From contig JALMLS010000212.1 in the NCBI GenBank assembly GCA_038496445.1, forward strand, positions 1 through 26,685: a DNA stretch of 26,685 bases, given 5' to 3'. Origin of the DNA: Trichosphaerium sp. ATCC 40318. Lineage: Eukaryota; Discosea; Flabellinia; Trichosidae. Shown in pieces: positions 19,285 to 26,685 of this stretch. Numbering within the stretch: the stretch's first letter is position 1; the number at the start of each line of letters is the position of its first letter. The translations under genes and the position numbers were made by a program. A model generated the notes under the pieces. It saw only the letters and a list, made by a program, of their open reading frames with translations. It had not been told where the DNA came from and did not search any database.

Positions 19285-19677
19285 AAATAAAAAAACTGTT
19301 ATCATTGAATGAAAAGCACTGTAGCTCACAGTTGGCACTATCTTATGTAACAAAAAAATTCCCAAGACTACAAACAATCAAAAAATAACTTTTAGCTAGT
19401 ACATCTGCTTGTGTTCCAGTGAATGTCTTGTAAGGTTGTATCGGTTAGTAAAGTAGTATCACGTGCCATTTACACGATCGCGACTCACCGTTCATTAACT
19501 CGGAATACCCACCCGCTCATAGTTATTTAAAACGAGAGCTTACAAAACCTTGCCTTGAGATGTTAGAAATTTTGGTTAAAATAGTCCCAAGTTCCCGTGA
19601 AATACATACCAAAACTGAGAAGAATTTGGTGAAAAACTAGTTAATTTTAGATTTTTTGTGTACTCGGCTCAGCAACC
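19285..19677. promoter_or_regulatory. Intergenic region between PTEN and the SPRY-RCC1-ART gene
   Basis: About 390 bases with no exon recognised. A CACGTG site at 19460-19465 lies some 215 bases before the next start codon and is followed by a CpG-containing stretch (CGATCGCGAC). The promoter of the downstream gene is expected here; a PTEN polyadenylation region would occupy the 5' part. Confidence 0.4.
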
Positions 19678-22600
19678 ATGAAGCACCGTGTGGAGATTGT
19701 ACATCACCCTGAGGATGCGCCTAACGTACAAACAAGCGCTGCAGGACGATTTAGAGTGGAATGGTACCGACCGGCTCTAAAGTACTGTAAGTGATCAAAC
19801 ATCGCTCTCAATCAATAATCAGCGTGTATTTACGCTATTTTCAGGCTCAATCCGTACAAATAAACCATGGGATATTACAAACGCATCAACAGTCTCTTAC
19901 TTTGAAGTAAACATTGAACAGTGCTCCGACGCTATCGGAATAGGGTTGACAGCTGATAATTATGAGTTAAAGGATAAAATGCCAGGTAGATACACAAACA
20001 CGTTAATCATTTATACAAACCAACGCCGGCCATTAATTTTTTATTTGTATGCAAACTATTTTTAACGGTCTTAGTTCTTTCTTAATTGTGTTTTTTTTAA
20101 ATGCTGTTTAAGGTTGGTCTGAGGACTCTATTGGTGTACACTCAGATGATGGTAAGCTATTCGTAGATGCAGGGATCGCTAGAGACTTCACAAACCCGTT
20201 CAATAACAAAGGTAAAATTATTGTTTTGTGTTTTGTGTTTTGTGTTTAGGCCTCTTTTGATGATTTTGTTGTTAGGCGCTGTCGTTGGTGTTGGCATGTA
20301 TCCTTCTGGTAAAGTATTCTTTACCCGTCAGGGTAAATTTATAGGCACTCTTTGTACACTTGCAAAGGATGGTTGTCAGTTTGTGTATCCAACAGTTGGT
20401 TCGTTCTTATTTTTTTTATTGTTTTTCACTTTTGCATCACGTTTCTCTTATACATTGCGTAGGTGTCGCCGATAGGAAAACATCAGGAACGATAATAGAA
20501 ATTGTTCTGTCTGGGCCATTTAAATTCGACTTGAAGAATCTTGAGCCTGATGTAGACGATAAGGAGAGTTATCGTGTTGCATCCTGGGGTTATGGTAATC
20601 TTGGAAAGCTTGGTCATGGAGATCTCGTTTCTCATCAGTTCCCTTGTGAGATACCTTTACTAGAGGATAAATATATTATTTATACATCAGCAGGACATGA
20701 TCACAGTCTCGCTATAACACGTTAGTTCCTTAAGAATTGTAGTATTAAACTAACACTGGATATTAAGAAACTGGAACAATTATGGCTTGGGGAGCAAACG
20801 CTTTAGGTCAACTGGGTATAGGAAATAACGACAAGAGGGTTTTCAAACCAAAGGAGCTAACGTATCCAAAAAGATGCTTCACACAAGTGCGTTGAAACTG
20901 CTACATTCTGTTTTTTCAAAGTACTAATTTTTTTTATCCAAAAAGGTATCAGCTGGCTATCATCATTCTTTGGCATTGACACGTGCGCTCTGAATAAAAT
21001 GCATTTCTAAATTTACATTTTCATAGGAGAGGGCGATGTCTTTTCTTTTGGTTATGATGGTAGCACTGGATGTCTTGGTGTAGGAAAGGATAAATCTTAT
21101 AGTCTTACTCCTGTACCAATACAAACACCACGTGGTGTAATATTCAAAAAAGTTGTAGCAGGAAGTTCTCGTAGTGCTGCATTGGATGGTGCGTTCAATA
21201 GAAATACGATTTTTATCTCTAGTGGCTTGAGTTGATTGTATTTGTAGTAAACGGTGGATTATGGGTGTGGGGCGAGTGGTCATCGCCTGTTGTTGAGCCA
21301 AAAAAACTAAGTATTTCTAAGAATAAGTTTATTCAAGTCGCTCTTAGCAATTACATTGGTGTTGCAATGACAGGTACTTACCTGTTTTTTTTTTCTGTGT
21401 TTTGAATAGTGTTGCTCTGGAGAGTAACTTAAAGTCTCGTGTTTTACTCACTGATGTTTAGACAAGGGGTATTTGTACTCGTGGAGACATGGATCAAAAC
21501 CTGCTGCTATGAAAGAAGCAAAAAATATTCAATTCGAAATGTTAGATGCATGTGATGGACATATTATTGCTCTTTCTGTTGATGGTAGATTATTTTCTTG
21601 GAACCATGGACAGCTTGAGGATTGTGAGAATAGGCTAACTTTTAGAGGATATGATATATGCTTGAATAAGCTTGAAGGGAAGGGCTTAAAATTTACTAAA
21701 ATTGCAGCTGGTTGGAGACACGCTCTTGCGCTTACAGGTTCTTCTTGTTTTTTTTTTGAACTAAATTTGTAGCTAAGATAGTACTCACTCTTATACTTAG
21801 AAGCTGGTGAATTATATTCAGTTGGGTTTTCAAAACTGGCAGGGACTTTAAGTTCAAAAGCAACGTTAACAAAGATGGATGGTATAACTCGTTTTTTGTT
21901 GATTTGTTGTTAACACGTGTTTTTTTAAGGTTATTCTGACGTTTCGTTTACTGATGTTTCTGCTGGCACAATGCACTCTTTAGCTCTTTTACGGAGCGTA
22001 GAACAACCTTGGCATATTCCTAAGGACCTTATATCATCAGGGAAATGGGAGCCAATAGCATCAGGCCGATACCCTCCAAAGAAAAAAGAGATTGAACCAA
22101 ACAGGTAAACAATACAAACAGCATTTTCTACCTCCTTATAAATTTTATCACGTGAAACTTATGTTATTTACTTAGGTTTCTAAAGAAACCTGAGGGTGTG
22201 GAATATGCTATTGCGAAAGACTTATTTTGTGAAAAGCTTGGTGGTCAAAACTTTGAAGTAAAAAAAGTTTTCGTTGTTGAAAATACTGGACTAGAAAACG
22301 CTTTCACTTCAGAGCTGGAAAAACTTCGACACAAGTTCGATGCTACGCCGCACCTATTTAGAAGAGGTGATTGGGTCGATCTTCCCAAGAGAAAAGAACG
22401 AGATCATACACTCAATAGACTAGGAAAGTTCTCAAATCAGTTCACTTGGAACGCTGGAAGAGAAGTAAGCTTACTTAGTGTATTTTTTTACATTGACTTA
22501 TCAACGTTTCAGGTCACTGTTGTTCCTACTGTCCATGGTACAAATAAAGAAGCAGTATGGAGTATTTGTAGTGGAGGGTTCAGTTCATTGGCAAGGTTAA

Positions 22601-23957
22601 ATGCTGGATTCTACGGAAGGTATTTAAAAAGAACTAACCGAGAAGTTTGTTTTCTGTACACAGTTGTTATTTCAAGTATTAATCTACTTTTTAGGGGAAT
22701 GTACTTTACAACACATGTACCTTATGCAGCTGGTTATAGCGAAAATTTTGAAGAAGAAGAAGCGGAAGAGCAAGTATTTATTGTTAGCTATGTAGTTCCT
22801 GGTAGTACTCTTCCTGTTGTTGAGCATCCTCATGGTAAAGATTCCATTCAAGGTATGTATACAATTCTTCCAAACAAGCTCAGATTTCATGGTATTTCTT
22901 GAACCACAACACAGCAATTCAAAGAATTTGTTAGCAACAAAGACAACTATGAATGTGAAGATAAAAACTGATTTTTTATTGTAGGACAGCCTGTCAGACT
23001 AGGTTATCAGAGTCATTATGTTACGGGTATCCAATATATTAGGTTATAAATCCACATGATTAATATTGTATAATAGTTGATAAAGAGGGTATGCCGAACA
23101 CCAGAGGACCATATGATGAACTAGTAGTTTTTCAAGGTATTTTTTACCTTTTTGTTGGTTTTTGTAGTGGTGGATGAATTTCATTCTAAATACTGTTCAA
23201 GAGAGTCAAGTTCTTCCAAGATATGTCATATTCGCCACTAGAAAAAGTGGTGATGACAACATTGATGATAAACCACTTATAGAAGTACCAGGAGACATCT
23301 CACGTTCATCTTTTGAACTTTTAGTTCAAAAGGTAGAGTCAACGTTACGAGTACCTGAAATCGCAGGTACTGCAATCCTTCGTATTGATGACATCAATTC
23401 TTATTTGTTTTGTAGAGAATTTATCGTATTTCGATAGTAGAAAAGCAAATGAAACTGTAGAGAGATGCAGAACATGGTTATCATCTAATCCATACTCGTC
23501 AAAAGTTCTTTACCAGTTCTCAAGACTTAAAGCAGCCATAGAAGCTATCAATACTGTGCATGAACAAAATATGGCTAAAAGTCGTTCTGTTGATGCAAAC
23601 GGCAGTATGGAATCTAACATAGATACAGTCGAGAAGACAAAAGAAAATAGAAGGTACGAGAGGAATTATCCTGTCTTGTTTTGTTCTCATTTTTTTCTTT
23701 TTTTTAGAAATCAACTTGAAGATCCTCCTGTACCTGATAATATGACAAGAGATATGTTATGGAAAGAGGTTCTTAAGTTGCGTAAAGAAGTCGAGTCTTT
23801 GAAGAAGAGACAAGGAGATAGAAGGCCAAGAAGACAAAAGAAAAAACAAAAAAGGAACAATAAGAAGCAACCGAAAAAAAGAAGAACAACATTACAATCA
23901 ACAATTCCAGTAGGTGCCTGTACTGGTCTTCAGTATTGGGTTAGTGGAAATTTATGA
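19678..23957 (+). CDS. SPRY-RCC1-ADP-ribosyltransferase (PARP-like) fusion protein
   Basis: Twenty exons, join(19678..19786, 19845..19985, 20113..20211, 20276..20398, 20463..20720, 20768..20886, 20946..20982, 21027..21188, 21248..21373, 21462..21737, 21801..21881, 21930..22104, 22176..22464, 22513..22619, 22695..22852, 22985..23026, 23077..23136, 23202..23366, 23416..23653, 23708..23957), give 1004 residues with all phases matching. Domains: SPRY at about 50-180 (YFEVNIE, IGIGLT, MPGW, PTVG); RCC1-type repeats at about 195-545 (SWGYGNLGKLGHGD, SAGHDHSLAIT, MAWGANALGQLGIG); PARP-like catalytic domain at about 610-800 with H673 (VHGT), Y704 (GRGMYFT) and E782 (YDELVVF); then a helical region and a Lys/Arg-rich tail (RRPRRQKKKQKR) likely to be a nuclear signal. 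The H-Y-E triad predicts NAD-dependent ADP-ribosylation. SPRY and RCC1 would supply partner binding; targets are unknown. Confidence 0.9.
20223..20247 (+). repeat. Heptamer microsatellite in an intron
   Basis: Three tandem GTTTTGT units plus a partial fourth lie inside the third intron of the SPRY-RCC1-ART gene. The run provides a T/G-rich tract upstream of the intron's acceptor at 20275. Confidence 0.7.
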
Positions 23958-24047
23958 CAGTTGTGTTTCAATCTTGTAAGTTGAATGAACAAAACTTGTA
24001 CTTGTTGAATGTGTTATGTATTTATAAGAACTAGATGTCTTTATATG

Positions 24048-25451
24048 TTAAAAATCAGGCCACAATTGCTTTTCGACAAGTTTGAGGCCTAGAGAAACAG
24101 CTGCTTTCTTTGGTATTTGAGTACCCTCAAACCAAAGGTAATCTAGGCTTGTTAAATTGACAATTCCATTATCTGTGATTTGTGAGCAGTGTGCTAGATC
24201 TAATTGCTTAACACCAATAAGACTGTTCACTCCTTTATCTGTTATGCGCTTACAATTGTAAAGACTTATGACTTTAACACCAACCAAGTATCTTAAACCT
24301 TCATCTGTTACAGATGTATAATCAAGAATGATTGTATGTACTCCAGCAAGTGCCTTCAAAGTAGTATCATTAACACAATCAAGATACGAAATATCAATGA
24401 CTTTTACACCTGCCAATTGTTTTATCCCATCATTTGTTACAGATACACAGCCATACAAGTCAATATGACGTACTCCTACCAAGCATGATAGAGTATCATC
24501 TGTTACTTGTTTACAACTGCGCATGTCAATACAAGGTATACCAGCCAAAAGTTGCAACACATTGTTTGATATTTGAGTACAGCCATCAAGATTAATTTTT
24601 TTGATTTTGTTTGTTGTTTGATTTTGTGTTAGCAGATACTTTACTCCTTCATCTGTAATGAGTTTACACCCACCAAGAGATATTTCAGTTGCATTTGTTA
24701 GTGCTCTTACACTTTTATCTGTAATACAACAGTGGTCAAGCTTTATCTTGTGTACACTACCTGCAATGGCAATGACACCTTTGTCACTGATGTTTTTACA
24801 CCAGTCTAAATTAATAGTGTGAACCCCAGAGAGTGCTGAAAGTCCTTTATCTGTTATTTTCGCACCTGTAACATCAATTGTATGGATACCAGCAAGTTCT
24901 TGAAGCCATTTATCTTTACAATACCATTTTGTAGTTAGTGTATGAATACCATGAAGTGATTTAAAACTGCATTCACTTTCACGTTCAATCTCTAGGTCCA
25001 GATGATGTACACCTGAAATATGTTCTAGCATAGCATCTGTTAGTAGTACAGCACCATTTATTTCAAGGTGATGGACACCAGAGAGATTTTCAAAGTCATC
25101 ATTAGTCATTATTAGAATACCATCAATAACTATTTTAGTATTTTTCAAAAGAGGACTTCCACACAGCGTGACTAGATTTTCTCTTGACTTGACAGTCACC
25201 GTTAAATATCCCAAATGCGTTAAAATGATTGTAGAAAAGAGTTTACAAACAAACGTGGCAGATATACGGCATTTCTTGCCCAAAAACGCCAGAATACAAA
25301 ATATAATTTCTATTGGCAAGTAAAGCAGTTCTGATGACCTAGTAATACGATTAGCTATCGAGATGATACAAAAATCATAACTAAAAACCACGTGACGTAT
25401 TATGCGAAAAAAACATACTCTGGTAGCTCTGCTGATGTATTTAGCATACAC
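24048..25451 (-). CDS. F-box / leucine-rich-repeat protein, intact copy
   Basis: A single 467-residue frame. A short variable N-terminus precedes the F-box at about 43-62 (LPIEIIFCILAFLGKKCR). The family linker (TVKSRENLVTLCGSPLLKN) and about fourteen LRRs follow, with the pattern 'ITDKGLSALSGVHTINLD'. It should act as a substrate adaptor of an SCF ubiquitin ligase. It lacks the MORN-like tail of the 5323-6643 gene. It is very similar to the frameshifted copy at 6890-8151, with differences concentrated at the LRR beta-strand positions. The start at 25451 is the first in-frame Met, but a CACGTGACGT element lies inside this stretch (25389-25398), so the real start may be in a different exon. 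It is convergent with the SPRY-RCC1-ART gene, 90 bases apart. Confidence 0.85.
   Translation of the reverse strand: MYAKYISRATRVCFFRIIRHVVFSYDFCIISIANRITRSSELLYLPIEIIFCILAFLGKKCRISATFVCKLFSTIILTHLGYLTVTVKSRENLVTLCGSPLLKNTKIVIDGILIMTNDDFENLSGVHHLEINGAVLLTDAMLEHISGVHHLDLEIERESECSFKSLHGIHTLTTKWYCKDKWLQELAGIHTIDVTGAKITDKGLSALSGVHTINLDWCKNISDKGVIAIAGSVHKIKLDHCCITDKSVRALTNATEISLGGCKLITDEGVKYLLTQNQTTNKIKKINLDGCTQISNNVLQLLAGIPCIDMRSCKQVTDDTLSCLVGVRHIDLYGCVSVTNDGIKQLAGVKVIDISYLDCVNDTTLKALAGVHTIILDYTSVTDEGLRYLVGVKVISLYNCKRITDKGVNSLIGVKQLDLAHCSQITDNGIVNLTSLDYLWFEGTQIPKKAAVSLGLKLVEKQLWPDF
25389..25398 (-). promoter_or_regulatory. CACGTGACGT composite (second copy)
   Basis: Identical ten bases to 5249-5258, here near the 5' end of the minus-strand F-box gene. 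Relative to that gene it reads ACGTCACGTG. It overlaps the first codons of the longest reading frame, which suggests that those codons may actually be leader or promoter sequence. Confidence 0.3.
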
Positions 25452-25611
25452 ATACTTTTTGGCTCTCGTAAAAGGTGCATTCTTGAATAAAATTTTAATG
25501 TATTAAGTCTGTGCCTACAGTTAAGACCTACACCATGGGGTGACTGTTTTATAGTTTGTAGCGCTTGGGTAGTATATTCAAAGAGGTCATCATACGACTA
25601 TCGAGCGTTTC

Positions 25612-26685
25612 ATGGTCGTTAAACGATTGTTTAACAAAGAACATTATGCAGACTTGAAACAGCAATATTGGAGAGCTCACGAGCGTCGGAAACAGTTTTT
25701 GATTGAGGTAAACGGGTTTTGTGTAAAGTGCGATTATGTTACTCTGACGCGTTTCTAAAGGTGCAAAAAAGCCATAATATAACTAATCTAGACGGTTGGT
25801 ACAATTTAAGCTGCAATGACATTCTTCTCGCTGGCGGCGCTAAATTACTTAGGTACACGTAAACTTATGCGTATACGATACATAAAACGATATTTAACTA
25901 ACAAGTCAAAGAAACTATTCACATTCCCTTCACGAGTTATTAAAAGATGTCTGGCCAAATCACCAGTGGCATCAGTGGCTTTTTACAACAGGTACAAAGC
26001 AAATCAAACAAAACATGGCTCGACATCTTCATTTTTTTGTATTTTTTTTCTTTCCGTTTTGACTCAATTTCACGTAAAAAGAGCAACCCCGCCCTTCGTT
26101 CTGGAAAAATCTTGATAATCACCGTGTTGTATTTATTAAAGTACGTATTTTTTGAAGATTCAAAATTGTCGGTTTTGTTTCAACTAAGGAAGCACGTGTT
26201 TGATTTTTTTTTTAGGCAGAAGAAAAGTTTGACATAAAAAATATTAAAGATTGGTATAAATATCAAACTGATGATTTCAGACGTCTTGGTCCTGCATTTG
26301 AATCACTTGTTATGTATGTGAATACACAAAAGTGTAGTGTATTGTTTAATTGATATCCTGTTTTATATAGGCGTTATGATAAAAAGTTATTTGGACTTCT
26401 TCGTTATTGCTATCCTGATTTTCCTTGGAAGATGTGGCTTTTTCGTATGTACCTTACCACAAATACGCGAATAGTTTACCCAAAAAAAATAACTTTACGT
26501 GTAGCACGAGGTGGATACCCAAGCTTCTGGGAAGAAATTGGAAGAGCAGACGCATTTCTTAGATACGTATGTTCTCCTTTCTTATTTTTTTCTGCATTTG
26601 TTTGATTTTTTACAAGGCAGAGGAGCAATTAGGAATACATGAAATTAACGATTGGTATAAAACAAGCTATAACTCTATTTCTTTT
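25612..26685 (+). CDS. Tryptophan-rich 'DWY' repeat protein, 5' part (runs off window)
   Basis: Eight exons are visible: 25612..25707, 25761..25852, 25906..25991, 26082..26140, 26216..26313, 26371..26444, 26505..26566 and 26617..26685, the last cut by the window end. They encode about 213 residues starting MVVKRLFNKEHYADLKQQYW. From residue 33 there are two full and one partial copies of a module of about 75-80 residues: 'AEE.L.I..I.DWY', then 'LL......L..LL...YP...W..WLF', then 'PRGG.PSFWEE'. Each copy is interrupted by introns in phases 0, 2 and 1 at equivalent places. Similar W-rich modules occur in uncharacterised proteins of protists, algae and Glomeromycotina, as I recall; no function is known to me. 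Frames at 25816-26237 that cross these introns are not real. Confidence 0.82.

Noticed and set aside
25816-26237. Two overlapping plus-strand frames of 96-99 codons
   Set aside because: They run through introns of the W-rich repeat gene; the spliced frames match the repeat module and these do not.
1-26685. CRISPR arrays, rRNA or tRNA genes, bacterial operons
   Set aside because: No direct-repeat arrays with uniform spacers, no rRNA motifs and no tRNA cloverleaf with conserved T-loop were seen; the gene structures are clearly eukaryotic.

Overview
This window is a compact, intron-dense, AT-rich nuclear segment of a eukaryote, most likely a protist or an early-branching fungal or holozoan relative. 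The sequence does not fix the lineage. The eukaryotic signs are a chaperonin CCT zeta gene, a PTEN phosphatase, F-box/LRR proteins, a SPRY-RCC1-ADP-ribosyltransferase protein, a piggyBac transposon, GT-AG introns mostly of 40-80 nt (one apparent intron of 26 nt), and the standard stop codons. I spliced the genes by hand from reading-frame continuity and family conservation. Exon coordinates are in the evidence fields, and feature coordinates span first to last coding base including introns.

Layout. 1-2600: gene-poor, with a truncated F-box fragment (+) and two weak Ras/Rab-like fragments (-). 2608-3922 (-): a seven-exon 2-oxoglutarate/Fe(II) oxygenase, divergent from a small single-span membrane protein (4308-4764, +). 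5323-6643 (+): an F-box/LRR gene with a MORN-like tail. 6890-8151 (-): a frameshifted F-box/LRR copy. 8415-8645 (+): an exon with a perfect CCCH zinc finger. 8840-9430 (-): a dual-specificity phosphatase. 9669-12503 (-): complete 13-exon CCT6, divergent from a multi-span membrane protein (12799-13455, +). 13478-16557: a piggyBac-type element with paired terminal repeats and a 690-residue transposase carrying PHD and SAP-like modules. 16790-19284 (+): a 14-exon PTEN. 19678-23957 (+): a 20-exon SPRY-RCC1-ART gene. 24048-25451 (-): an intact F-box/LRR gene. 25612 to the window end (+): the start of a gene made of repeated exon triplets encoding a tryptophan-rich 'DWY' module.

How it fits together. 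Housekeeping genes (CCT6, PTEN, phosphatase) are interspersed with a dispersed, recently duplicated F-box/LRR family. Two of its members are nearly identical in framework codons but differ in the exposed residues of the LRR strands, which suggests diversification of substrate-binding surfaces. The most unusual proteins are the SPRY-RCC1-ART fusion, which retains an H-Y-E catalytic triad, and the PHD/SAP-containing piggyBac transposase. CACGTG hexamers are frequent, and the composite CACGTGACGT lies near the 5' ends of two F-box genes.
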